DNA of 64,000 nucleotides from Dimorphilus gyrociliatus (Eukaryota; Annelida; Polychaeta; Dinophilidae). A program made the position numbers and the translations under genes. The notes below the pieces were generated by a model. The model searched no databases. It saw nothing but the letters and a program-made list of their open reading frames with translations, and had not been told where the DNA came from. This document shows, piece after piece, positions 48,317-60,509 of this stretch. How positions within the stretch are numbered: the first letter of the stretch is position 1; each line of letters begins with the position of its first letter. The stretch lies in contig CAJFCJ010000005.1 of NCBI GenBank assembly GCA_904063045.1, positions 3,094,165 through 3,158,164 on the forward strand. The letters run 5' to 3'.

Positions 48317-48894
48317 ACGTGAAGAAGACAGAGACGATGAAATGAAAAAAAAATCTTATTATTTGTGAGTGTACACCATTTGCGTATGAAGTGTTTTTTG
48401 ATTTACATAGTTGTTTATCTTAAATATTTGTTAATAATTCTATTGTTTTGGCCTACGCATTTTCACGATTCTTCTACCCTTTTACCTAAATTAATTTCTT
48501 TGGGGGAGTTTTACCTTGTTTATCTCCTATAATTATTTTTTTTTGCGGTGTGTTCACAAATTAACTGGAAAAATTTCTGTTTTCGCTTTTTTTCCTCTTT
48601 GGTGCTTTATGCAGTTTTTTATTTGTTATTTCTTGTTTTTTTTTTAATGCAGTATTAAACGTTTTCTGTTGTCAAATTTTGATTATGTGAAAAATCAGAG
48701 TGGCTTAAAATAACTCAGTATACTAACTGATCAGGAATAAGGTGAAAAAAGAGAATGAGAGAGAAAAAGTAAGATTTAAAAAGCTCAGCAGAGATCTTTA
48801 GGTAGAGAATTGAGTAACAAATAAGAGAGAGAGAATGAGAAATAAATTAACAGTTTCGAGCAAATATTTGTTTGATATTATTATGTACATAAAT
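48317..48894. other. 3' ends of convergent zinc-finger and SLC23 genes
   Basis: T-rich 3' UTR-like sequence between tail-to-tail genes. No gene is seen. Confidence 0.45.
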
Positions 48895-50739
48895 TTACAA
48901 TTGTTCATTCGATATATTGACGAATTCAGTTGTTTCCTTGAAGTTTTCCGACGTAGTATGATTGCTTGTAACTCTGTGTCTCTTCCGATTGAAACCTTCG
49001 AATGCCGGGCAAATTGGAATATACCTAAAATGAAAAAAATATGAAAGTTAAAATATTTATAAATAAGTAGTATAAAATCAGAACAAAAATCCGCTTTACC
49101 TGAAATAACGACTTAATTTCCCAATATTGAAAGGTAGGTCATATATAGATGACACATCGTTCTGTATTTCCTCTTCGCTCTGTGGGAGTAAGCCCCTTTC
49201 TTTCTTTGATCCTGGAACTGTATTATCTAGAAAAAACCCTATTACACCACCAACGAACATGGAAGTAGAAATGAGAACAGTTAATGCTGAATCAGCTGTT
49301 GGAGAACCAGTGTCTATTGCATGAGGATTAGCTTTTACCCATTGGGGAACAGCCATCCCGAAGAAAAAAGAGAATCCAAATATTCCCAGATTTCTTGGTG
49401 AATTCAAATCGACAGTTTTCAATGATGAGATCCCCACTGCAAAGATCATACCAAATAACATAAAGAATGCTCCTCCAACCACTGGTTCCGGAATTGTAAC
49501 GAAAATGGCTCCGAATTTACAAAATACTCCCAAAAAGGACATCAGAAAGGCGGAGACCAGAACGACTGATCTAGAGCCGACCCGCGTTAGGCCAACAACT
49601 CCAACGTTAATACTTGTACTGGTTGTGCCGTTACCAGTTCCAAGTATTCCATCAAAGAAGGAGCCAATTCCCTCAATGAGTATACCTCTATTCACTGCCG
49701 ATGGCGGTGGAGGTGGTGCCCCTGCTAATCGAGCGCATGCGTAATAATCGCCCACTGATTCTACTGTTGTTGCCAAAATACCTGCCATTAAACCTAAAAC
49801 AGCTGGTAGTTTAACTTTGGGAGCCCCCCATTGAAAGGGCCAGGGTAATCTAAACCAAGGGGAATCATAAATTACTTGTAATTTTGCATCCGTACGTGCT
49901 TCATTAGGCAACGTATCAGACATTGTTAGTATCCAACAAAGTAGCCAGGAAAGACACATAGCAATGAGTACTGGAAACATGTTGAATATTTTCGTTCGCT
50001 TTACACTACATCTACTTTTGCTTCGATTATAGGTTGGTAAAGGTACAGCAAAACGAGAAAGGTATAAAGAAAATATCAAAATCAAAACCATAGTAACAAT
50101 GCAAGTTGGCCAATGTTTAGCCCCAAAGTTTGACGCCGGCTGGAATAAAGATAATCCCAATAAAGCTATCGTTGGAGAAATTGAAAGAGGCCCAATATAT
50201 TTCAAAAGATATCCTACCGCGCCCGATAATCCGAAAACTATTTCAATACATGCGACAACCATGAGAGATCCTTGTATCTCTGATAATCTTCCCTGCCATA
50301 GGTTTTGATGTTCAATGCTACCCCTTATAATATCAGTTCCATTTAATGAAATTTCAGAAATATTACCGGAAGCAACAATTCGTCTAGGACATTTCATATG
50401 GGGAAGACTTAAGTACGCCATTGTTGGAGATAATAGAGCGAACGTACCGGCTTGTATAATTGGCAGACGCACACCAAAAACCACTTGAACAGTTGTTATG
50501 ATGCCGCAAGTAAAAAATAACGTTCCAACTAATTTAGCTTGACCTACAATATCATCATCCATACACAAATGGGGACTTAAAACCAAAGGTATAGAAAGCG
50601 TTGCAACAAACATAGCTAAATAATGCTGCAGACCCAAAAGTATACAAGTACAAAGAGGAGGAGTTTGATTTACCTTCCATAAAACCTCCGATGGTTTTTC
50701 ACTCAAGTTAACATCAATATTTTCATCAATATCTCCCAT
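48895..50739 (-). CDS. SLC23 family ascorbate/nucleobase transporter
   Basis: Na+-coupled ascorbate carriers (SVCT) or nucleobase carriers of the plasma membrane. Two exons, 50739-49100 and 49024-48895, give 589 residues. The first exon holds the multi-pass membrane domain: LLGLQHYLAMFVATLSIPLVL, the QAGTFALLSPTMA segment, VESVGDYYACARL and the NAT region SINVGVVGLTRVGSR. Without the second exon the frame would stop after LSRYFR. The spliced C terminus instead reads RYIPICPAFEGFNRKR, nearly the human SLC23A1 end (LKYIPICPVFKGF), which supports the splice. A 5' UTR-like acceptor lies 26 nt before the ATG. Substrate is not decided here. Confidence 0.9.
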
Positions 50740-52355
50740 TTTAACTTACAAGCAGTCAAGCAGCCCTAAAAAAGAAAAAATGAACAACTATAACTATTGT
50801 TACATCAACGATTGGTTGCTACATATTACTCCCCTTCCTTAAATTGAATCTGACTGATCAGTAGTTAAATAATTGTTTATTTACTTATTCAAAACAAAAT
50901 TTACTTGCTAGTTTCTAATTTTATCTTTTTACAAATATTATTCGGCTAAGGGGTCTAAACATAAATTAAAAAAAATCCTACAATGGGCGTACTACACAGA
51001 GTCTGAATGTAAATAAAAGAACGATATTGTTCTTTTGTTCGAATTTCCCGAGGATATTAGGCCCGTAATGTACGATAGTAAAAAAATTGTTAATTGTGAA
51101 GGAAGCATATTTATATATAGGTAGATAACAAGTTTTCCATATGTTTTTTGAAAAAGATTCTATTTGTAAATATAGTAAATAGAATATTTTGTTAAACGTG
51201 GCTATAAGCCAAATGGAATATTCAATGGACAAAACGATTCTTAACTGGTTAACTAATGCTTTAAATTAGTATAATTTTTTTAAATTAGCTATTTAAAAAG
51301 TATACAAATTGTTAAGTTTTTAGCTTTAAGAAAAAAGATCAAAAAATTTTCGTTCAATTCATAAACGGAAATGATAATAAGAGCTATTTATTTTATTATT
51401 GAGACTTTTAAAATATTAATTTGGAAGGATATTTCAAAAAAATAAAGTTATGATTCCGAAGAATAAGGTGATTACTTCCAGTAGCACTATTAATCTCTAT
51501 TCATCTTACCTAAATCCTGCCGAGCGAGAAATAACACGAAAATACAGAGGTGGAACAAAATTAGCTCGGACAATATTTCCAATCAAGAGTTTTCAATTTT
51601 CTACGTTGTATTTTGATTGGTGGATCTAACGAAAATTAAGGTGTCTATTCTCTCTGCTGGTTGTTTTTCACTGATTACCTATATTTATTTGTAGAGAGCA
51701 CCACAGATGGCGTATGTGATAGTCAAGGTCATGTTGAAAAAATTTTATGACGGTAGGGACATCTATTGAGTTATTTTGAAATATCATTGACGCTATTCAA
51801 ACTTCATTGTCACCAAGTTGTTTAGCAATTATTTGCATATTCTTATTTTATTCTGATTAACTTATTCACGAGGACTTTTTCAGATTACTGCATAGGTACT
51901 CTTCCCTTTTCGTGTAATACCGCAGCCAACAACGCCATCTAGAGAGTAAACACTGAATTTCGAATAGATAAGAAAGAAACAGAGGATAGGCATAATAAGA
52001 TAAAAATGAATTGTCTATCCTATTTATTTCTATCTTATAAAGAAATCTTAAGTAAAAAGATTACTTGCTGAAAAGTTTCAAAGCAACCGTTTTCTTTAAT
52101 TTTAATACAGCATATATAAACAGCTGGTGTATATTTTCATAGATTATAATTATATACATTTTTAAATAAACGAGCAATATATATGTATATATTTTGATTG
52201 TAAAGCAATTTTTACCCTCAATAAAAGTCAATAACCAAACTCTTTGGCACTTTTCCTTTCTTTTACAATAAGAAAATAATAAAAAAAAAAAGATTCGACA
52301 GGAACGAAGAGGAGAAGGAGATTTATCTGTTTCCGTAAAGATTTGTTTGTATAGT
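50740..52355. other. Intergenic between SLC23 and odd-skipped-related genes
   Basis: AT-rich; includes the 5' flank of SLC23 and the 3' UTR of the zinc-finger gene downstream. No coding signal. Confidence 0.45.
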
Positions 52356-53171
52356 TTATACAACTTCAATAAGTTCACCGTCGTCCTCTTCATCATTTGT
52401 ATGGGATTGAGGTGGTGGGGCGTAATGGGTATTTTGGTGCACGTGCTGCAGTTGATGCTTTTTCAGATCGCATTGCCTCTTAAATTGTTTAGTACAAACG
52501 GAACATTCGAAATTCTTTGGATCAACATGGGCTAGTAGATGTGTCTTAAGCGATTGTCTATCTGAGAAAACCCTTCCACACGTATCGCACTGAAGTGCAG
52601 ACTCCTGGTTCATATGCAATGTTCTATGAACAGCCAATGTCCTTGCTTGGCAAAAGCCTTTACCGCATTCGACGCAAGTAAAGGGCTTTTCTTTTGAATG
52701 AATGTAACGATGATCTCGTAGGTGGTCCTGCCTTCTGAAGGCCTTACCGCAAACGTCGCAAGAGTAAGGCCGTTCATCCGTGTGAGTTCTTTCGTGAATA
52801 AGTAAATTATAGGACTTCGTAAATTGCCTGTTACAGAATCGGCATATGAATTCTTTTTTTGCTCTCGAAGAAGCTCGACCTCGTCGAGTTTTTGTCGGTG
52901 CCGAGTCCCGTGAAAAAGGTGTCCAACTACTTGTAAATGTTGCGCGGAATCTTTCCTGAAATTGCAGAGCTTGTGCGAGGGCGTGGCTTACGACTTGCGC
53001 ATCACCTCCAAAATCACCAACAGGCGTTTCATCTTTACCGACGTCGATAGCGGACTCAGCTAGCCGAGAGAAGTCGAATTTCTTAACAGTCGGTTCCTGA
53101 TAAGGCGACAGTAGGGGTGCGGGACCATTAGCTAGTGGATAATATGGAGAGTAGAGGACGCTCTGCATCAT
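52356..53171 (-). CDS. OSR: Odd-skipped-related zinc-finger transcription factor
   Basis: 271 residues in one coding exon. It belongs to the Odd-skipped/OSR family of developmental transcription factors (gut, kidney, limb and joint patterning in other animals). Fingers 1-3 are almost invariant with [23 protein letters not shown], then [32 protein letters not shown] and [14 protein letters not shown]. Two more fingers follow (CDTC, CSVC), giving five. The N terminus has Pro/Ser-rich and AQALQF stretches. Start choice: the first of two adjacent Met codons. An acceptor-like TTTTCAG ends five bases before it, so a 5' UTR intron or trans-splice site is likely. The C-terminal end is acidic ([12 protein letters not shown]). 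Confidence 0.95.
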   Translation of the reverse strand: MMQSVLYSPYYPLANGPAPLLSPYQEPTVKKFDFSRLAESAIDVGKDETPVGDFGGDAQVVSHALAQALQFQERFRATFTSSWTPFSRDSAPTKTRRGRASSRAKKEFICRFCNRQFTKSYNLLIHERTHTDERPYSCDVCGKAFRRQDHLRDHRYIHSKEKPFTCVECGKGFCQARTLAVHRTLHMNQESALQCDTCGRVFSDRQSLKTHLLAHVDPKNFECSVCTKQFKRQCDLKKHQLQHVHQNTHYAPPPQSHTNDEEDDGELIEVV

Positions 53172-56100
53172 TCACTCTGAAAATAGTATAAAATAAACAT
53201 CAGGGAAAGTCTAGAAAAAATGGTAACGTTCGGCGAAGGACGCCTCAAGAGCACTCAGACGCATTGATTTGCATACGTAATTTGCATAAAAGAGACTGAA
53301 CAAAGACTCTTAAATTGACACAAGTTGGTGGGAGCGATACGAGTGAGTGCAAGTGTTCCGATTCTACGACTTTTCCACCTAGCTTGAATAAGAAAGTGGC
53401 CGTCCGTCTGTTTGTAAGACTCGTGTGATCTACGCAATTACCCCCCAAGTGCCGACTCGCATTCTTTTCTCAGATCTCGCTAACTTATTCCAAAACACGT
53501 GCAGGGCGCGTGGCCCCTCGGCTAATTACTCCGCTACGAATGTTTCTATTTAATTCAATATTATTTCTTTAATTCTCACGTTTATAAACACTCGAAAAAA
53601 GTTTGCCTCGGGTGTTTAAGACAACTTTTTCCTGGTCGGTTGTTTTAGAAAACTTAAAATTAAACACAATAAAAGGGAAAAAACAGCCGGGTACTTTTAG
53701 CGCAATATTTTATCTAAGGTTTGTAAAAGTCTTTTTATTGCGTAAGAGTAAACTTTGCTTTCCATGTTAAAGTATCAAGTTATTTCAAAGTTCTAAACTG
53801 TTATTATATAAAATAATAATATTAATCTATATTTATCATTAATAATAATAATATCAGAGACATAAACTCTAAGCTGAACCTTTGATATACTTAAACCGGA
53901 CATAATATATAGCTTTAAGACATATTAAAATAATAAGGGTTCCCTAATCCTTTAAAAAATTTAGCCTATATAATACAAATTGATATAATATAATCATAAA
54001 GTTTCTTTAAAATATTATTATATCGAAAAGGATTAAAGACAATAAATTAAAAAAATGTACCAACCGTTTATCAAAGATGATTTAGGAGTATGTAAAACAA
54101 TTTAGTAAAAGCTTTTGATAGTCTCTATAAGGTAGGCCGGAGAAAACAGAGTGAGGTTCGACAGTTAGGAAGGAATGCAGTTGCTGACAAGCCACTGGAA
54201 GTGCTGTATATCTTATAGCACATTTAAAATGCGTAGGCGAGTGATGTCCGCTTAAGTTATCTTGAGCCAATCAGCTTTAACTCCGCCTTAGACTCCGCCC
54301 ATATAGCAACGCTCTAAACGCGTGGCTTTGATGAGAAAGCGGCTGATAGCGTCTCTTTGGTCTTTGCAATCATTTAAAATTTTTTATTTTGAATTTCTAA
54401 ATAGTTGATTTTGAAAATTATCTGGTGTGTCTCATATTCAATGGCTTCCGGGACGGAAGTTTATTCGTATCTCAAAATTATTCAGAATTTGACCTACTTA
54501 TGATCTTCCAAAATGAAAAGCTTCGGAAAAGAAAACTACACAATTTTCAACTTCTTCTTCGAACAAATATAGAAGTAAATAGTTGTCGACTGAAGTAGCC
54601 GCTCACTAAAGGTGCCGATAAGTTCTATTCGACTATTTTAATTAAGAAAACTCTAATTAACTAAGAGCGTGCCAAATAGCGCCGGCGTACTTTCGGTGTC
54701 TACAAGACAGAAGTGACGTCACTTTTGACGCCTGGAAGTGTCAACTGTTAAGATGACGAATTAGGCCTACTTTTGTATTGTGTTACGTGTTTTTGTAGCG
54801 CTTTTCGGTTTTTCTAAACATCTCCCGGTAAGTGCCCGCCCTCGTCGAGACCGTGTCGTGATAAGATTCATTAGATATCAGTAGGGAAATGTCTGAAAAA
54901 GATATTCTTGTATTTCAGCGTCATGTCGTTAAAACCAAACTCGTTAGGATCGTTAGTGACGTCGTTATAATTAAGAAAAAGTAAACCATTACGCCCGGAT
55001 TTATGCAATTATATAGCGGACGGAGAGAAAGTACTCAAGGCAATTTGCCATAGAGTCACCAAACGTCACCGAAGAGCTTCGATCTTGACATGGGATAATG
55101 AGTGGAGATCTTCTCATAAGACCCTGGACGCCCGTGCGAAAGTTTTAGAAAGACAGACGGTTGAAGCCGTTGTTTGGAGAGAAACGTCCCAGAGCAGCAG
55201 TAAAATGCAAATGGCGCTGATTAGACGGCAAAGGAGTTGGCGGCATCTAAACGACCGTCTATCCCTTGTCTCTTGATAGCCGTAGGGATGAGCTAGAGTT
55301 TATAAATCCTGTATAAATGTATAATTATGTATTGCTGTAGTATAGCATCTAAATTAGAAGACATATCGCCTGAATAAATCTTGGTATGTAGTGAAAATCT
55401 ACAAATATAAACATGTATATAATAAATAAGAAAGTTAGAAGGCCGGAGAGCTAGAGAGAATTAAAGAAAGACTGAGAGCGGGGGGGAGGAGAGAGGAGCT
55501 AAGATACTTTCGATCAGATTTCATTCGACACACCGCCTTATCAGCGCGAAGCGTGTTTTTCGGATACAAACAATCTAAGAATAATTACCACTCGTAATCT
55601 TACGAAAACAAAGAAAAAATGATTAACTAGAATATTTTGTATTACTATGGCAACTATTGCACTATTACATACAGTTCAATCGAAGATCAGAGAAAACGCT
55701 TGAGTATTAACATGTCGTTTGCCCAGTCGACCGAATCGAGCAAACATGTGGCCCCTTTCTACACCTAAAGTTACACACTAAATTGAACAAATATATGCGT
55801 GCGTCTATACGTTATCTTTTTAATCTGCTTGCCAAAGGTGTACGCTGATAATGACATTTACTCTGAACGCATTGACGCATTCCGCAAACGGAATAGTCAA
55901 GAGTCAACCTTTTCGCATAGATGCTAAATATATAGATAGATGGACTTTTTATTTCCTTTGAATAGGGAGAGGATGAGGCGCTCTTGAGAAGCGGAAAAAG
56001 GGAATGAAAATTATATGAAATACAGAAAAGTGAAAAAGAAAAACAACCGTCATATATCACTCTATTCAATTCTATTACGTACACTTGAACAATCGGTTCT

Positions 56101-58595
56101 CTGTCGAAATTTTACAAGTTTGAGTAGATAATGACAGAGTGACATGTTTATAACATCCGTTTTACGTGGAGGTGTGCGAGTAATTAGTAGAATCCTAACG
56201 AAATCGATAATTGAGATAAGATTTTGACAATTACATGACTATGAACGCTTGCTGCTATCACCTAGAACAATGTTAGTAGTTAAGACGTCTGTCAGTACCG
56301 ACCTACTTGTCTTCAAGTTAATAAAGGACCGTTTGTTACTTAGGCCTACAAAGGCAATTTGGGCGGGAAATTATCAGATATATGGCGGAATCAAACTGTG
56401 TCCTCTCCGATTACGCCTAAAGTGTCGGACGTCCAGTAGAGAACACGTGCGCGTCAGATGCGACGTCCTTATAAAGAAGGATATATATCTCTATTGTCCA
56501 AATAAATAAGTTCTAGGAGCTAAAGTAAGAGTGAGAGGCAAAGAGGAGAAGAAAGAGAGCGCTTGTGAATGGAAGAGGAGGGAAGGAAGGAGGAGAGAAG
56601 AATGGGTGAAATGAACGAAAATATAACGATAGACTTTCCAAAGTCCCCTATAAATCATTCTTTTGATATATATACTATATACAGTATATACAGTATATTT
56701 ATAGTTATATACTATTATATATATTTATATATAACTCTAATTTATATATAGTATATCTGTATCTATCTCTCTATCTTCACCCGTCCCCACTGCCTCCCTT
56801 CTCTGTATCAACAAACATAAAAAAACAGCAAAGAGGAAGAGTTGGGCGGGGAAAAGTCTCATTTTTTTTTGCGGTTTGGGAAAAGCTCTTTTGGTGGCCG
56901 GTTTATGAGCATTAACGCTATAGACGCCCCCTTGGACGTCTTCTTATAGTTTTCGTTGCAAAATATTTCTTAGTGTTTCTTTTTCTCTAAATAATCTTTC
57001 AATACAATTTTTTTAATACTATAAACAGATTAAAATCAAATAAAACGCAGTCTGTATTTTTATTATTTATTGTTATTTATAGTTTTTATGAATTTTGATA
57101 AATTTTTCGCAGTACCAATGATAGAAGAAAGAAAAATTTAATCATTTATTAAAAGACAGTAGCTTTTGGCGGCGTTCTTTTTTTTTCAAGACGAAGAGAT
57201 AACGACAAGTCAATTTTCAAGTCGGCATTAGATGAAAGCGGACAAACAGCCTCTTCAATTCAGATTACATTTCGCATTTAATGACGTCATCTAACCTATG
57301 TAATTCCCCTCTAAGCATACACAATTAAGTTAGTATAGTCTACAAATCTACATTTTAATATTCATAAGGAAACAACAGCTCTAAGATAGATTTACAGCGA
57401 CAGCCCAAGTTCATAAAAGATATTGTAATACTCTTAAATCGCGTAGTCAACATCGTATAAATGTCAACGTTTAGCTGTTCGCTACTACGGTTTAACAGCA
57501 GTTGGCATGCGATGGCTTTAAATCTGTTCAACGACTTAGATAATCTAGAATTTACAACACAGTATTAGCTAAAGTAGCGCGAGAAAAAATTCTTTATATA
57601 CACTATTCAGTATATGGATATACTGAATTATGGGTGCTTATAGTTGTGTTTTAATTGCGTTTTCCCGGTAGACGTCGCCATCGGTTATTGCTTATACAAT
57701 GCATACATATTCCCTTCAAGCAGTTTTCGCGTTATCATGTACAATTTTATAATCTAATAAGGACTATGTGTGTGGTATAGAATTGACTCGGAAACGGTAC
57801 GGTTTTGTTTATAATTCAATTATGATGAAAAGAACCGCGTTTTTGATTTAGGCCGCTTGGTATACCGAAACTAGTGCCTTTACAACGTATCGTTTATGTA
57901 TACAATATTTTCAAATATCAAATATCCCGCCCGCGAATAGTATCAAAAGAGCCGACGAATATATAAGTAAAAAAAAAAAGAGTCAAAAATAGGCTATGTC
58001 TAAGTTTTAGGCCGTAATTTTATAGATAAGATAAAAAAACCTCTCTATTAATCTATTCTGTCCACAGTTTTTTGCTCAAGAGCCTATATAGTATGTCAAA
58101 ATGACGACTTGTTCAACCACGCTATTGTCAATCAGCTACCGATTTTTTTTCAACTCTTTTAATATATCTATTATTACTTTCCTAATATATTCAACAACGA
58201 TTGTTATTTGCTTTTATTCCCCTATTTCAATACATTTATTCTCTTTTTTCACTTTTTTCTTTCGCTTCTAAATAGAGCCATCTATCGAAGTGAATAGAAA
58301 CAATTCATTTCCTTTTAAGAGTTTAAATAGGGTATAAAAGTGTTTTAAAAAATTAGCATACAAGGACTTTTAATGAATAAAGCATAATGTGTACGTATAC
58401 TTTAAAAGAAAATACTGCATATACTGTACATTGTAAAACGCTGTATAAACGATTTTTTACGTATACTATATCATGTAGAGTTTATGTAGTTTTCATACCT
58501 ACATATTCATTTATATATATACAGTATATTGCATGTGTTTATTTGCATAATATAAATTTAACTAGTTATTATCTTTATTAATCTTTGCGATCGCA
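53172..58595. other. 5.4-kb noncoding region upstream of OSR
   Basis: The longest stretch here without recognisable coding sequence. Its composition varies, with GC-richer blocks at 53230-53700, 54240-55300 and 55800-56500 unlike the AT-rich spacers elsewhere. Open frames at 55085 and 56249 are short and unconvincing. Purine-rich runs near 55470-55500 and 56520-56600, and (TA)n with TATACAGTATA at 56674-56700. It probably holds OSR regulatory DNA and 5' UTR exons, possibly a noncoding RNA. Confidence 0.5.
56674..56750. repeat. (TA)-rich repeat with two TATACAGTATA copies
   Basis: ACTATATACAGTATATACAGTATAT is followed by further TA-rich runs and TATATAGTATAT. Confidence 0.75.
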
Positions 58596-60509
58596 TCATT
58601 TATAAGCTATATCATTTTCCTCGTCTTTTTTGGTTCGCTTCTTTGAAATTCTTCTAAATGGTGATACGTACTTCCGCCCAAACTCTTCACCTTCTTTTAT
58701 CGTTTCCGGTAAACTGACGCCTAAAGTATCGGGTAGCAGGATAGCTAAAGCAGATGCGGCTAAACTTAAAATTCCAAATATGATTAAAGCAGCAGTTATA
58801 TCCAATCTTGTCATAAAAGGCGCTAATAAACCCCCGATTCTTGCTGAAAACGATCCAACACCTATTCCAACCTGTCAAAGATAAAGTAACTGTCTTACAA
58901 AGATGACTAATTGTAAATTTAAATATGGATTTAATGCAAAATTATGAGAAGTTAGTTAATTTTTTTTACATTTCGGACTACAGTTGGGAAGAGTTCGGCT
59001 GAAAAAACATAGATGATTGTAAATGCTCCACATATGCCGAATCTTCCAATTTGTGAGAGTGCCATTAATAGGACATGCATGTTTGATGGAACCATCAAAG
59101 CAACTAGGCAGATTGTGCCGCAAAGAATATGAAAGAAGGCAAGTGGAACTCTTCTGCCAACAATTACGACCAACGGAATCGCCAATAGACAAGATAAAAA
59201 TTCGCCAAAACCAGCAATAACAGCATTTAAGTACAAATTAACTTTTATCTCCGACGATGTCATAGCCAAACCGTAATAGGTCAAAGATATAACGCACCTA
59301 GGAATATTGATGAAAAATATCTATATATAAACTCTCAATATAGGCTTAATTAATTTTTGCAAACCATTGGAAGCAGATGTTTATTGTTTTCTTTCGTAAG
59401 TTTTTAGTTTTGAATAGATCAAGAACGGATGCTTTAGAAATCGATTCATCCTTTTCCTGATCTTGCTCAGAAAATATGCGTAAATTATCCCAATCGCATT
59501 TATTCCCATTCCACCTAGCTATCTTCTTGAAGATCCTTTCGGCTTCTTCGTATCTGGCCTTGATCAGAAGCCATCTTGGCGATTCATCGATGATCCAATA
59601 GTATGAAAGGAAGACTATTGCGAAGATAGAGCAAGTCAGTTGAAGATGTTTATAATTTTTAAATAGACATGCAAGACCGGAAACAATGACAAAACCAGAA
59701 CAAAAAGGAACTTGATATAATATGCCAGGTATAAGTCTGTGATTTTTTCCAATAGGTTCGAGACCTGTTTTTTTTTATAGATTGAAATACGATTATCGGT
59801 GTCAAATTATATTACATAATATCAACAAATTTACTTACAAAGTACGAACCCGACGGTATATGAACCAGCTGCTCCTATTCCAGATATGGCTCTAAGAAGC
59901 GTAAAAGTCCAATAATCCTGAGCAAATATGGCACAACTACCGAATATTATTACGATTAGGATCGCTATGAGTAAACTCTTCTTTCTTCCTATTTTATCAG
60001 AGATTTGCCCAAAGGAGAACGCTCCTATCATGAACCCTACCATATAAATACTCTGGGCAGTTGCTCTCATCCAGTCCCTATCGCATACCAAGTCCCACTG
60101 GAGAAGACAAAATGTAAGGAATTCGGTCAGTGCACTATTTAGTGTATCAGGCCTAAAAATGTAGTACCCTGGCGTGACATACTAAACGGCATAAGAATAA
60201 TGTTATATAAATTACCTTGGTAACAATGTTAACTCCATAAGTATCTTCATAAGACCAACTTTTACATTTTGTCAATTCTTGTGTTGAAGTTGAATTGTAA
60301 TAGCAAGCATCTACCGAAGTAATATTACTGTTTGTTAAATTTTCCGCTCTATCGCCATCTTTACAATAGAACTTCGGGACAGAAGCGTGAAAAATGTGCA
60401 TCATTGTATGACCTCCACCCAATAATCCAGCCAAGCATATTAAGATATAATTAATTAATTGATACCGACCCCAAGGTCCGACAGATACTAATATCTTTTC
60501 AGGATCCAT
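58596..60509 (-). CDS. SLC22-family organic cation/anion transporter 1
   Basis: Major-facilitator carrier of the plasma membrane for organic ions or carnitine-like solutes. Exons 60509-60216, 60181-59839, 59764-59365, 59297-58970 and 58871-58596 give 546 residues. It shows the SLC22 hallmarks: a first membrane helix, a large glycosylatable outer loop with several Cys and NxS/T sites (NLTNSN, YYNSTS), WDLVCDRDWMRATAQSIYM, the DKIGRKK motif, ESPRWLLIKARYEEAER and FSAELFPTVVRN. The C terminus is Lys-rich and cytosolic. An acceptor-like CTATAG sits four bases before the ATG. Substrate cannot be told from sequence. It is followed upstream in the window by a paralogue on the same strand. Confidence 0.9.

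Noticed and set aside
55085-55276. 63-codon plus-strand frame in the OSR flank
   Set aside because: Short and without features; basic composition follows local base content.
56249-56509. 86-codon plus-strand frame
   Set aside because: No recognisable motif and no splice partners; judged chance in a GC-richer block.
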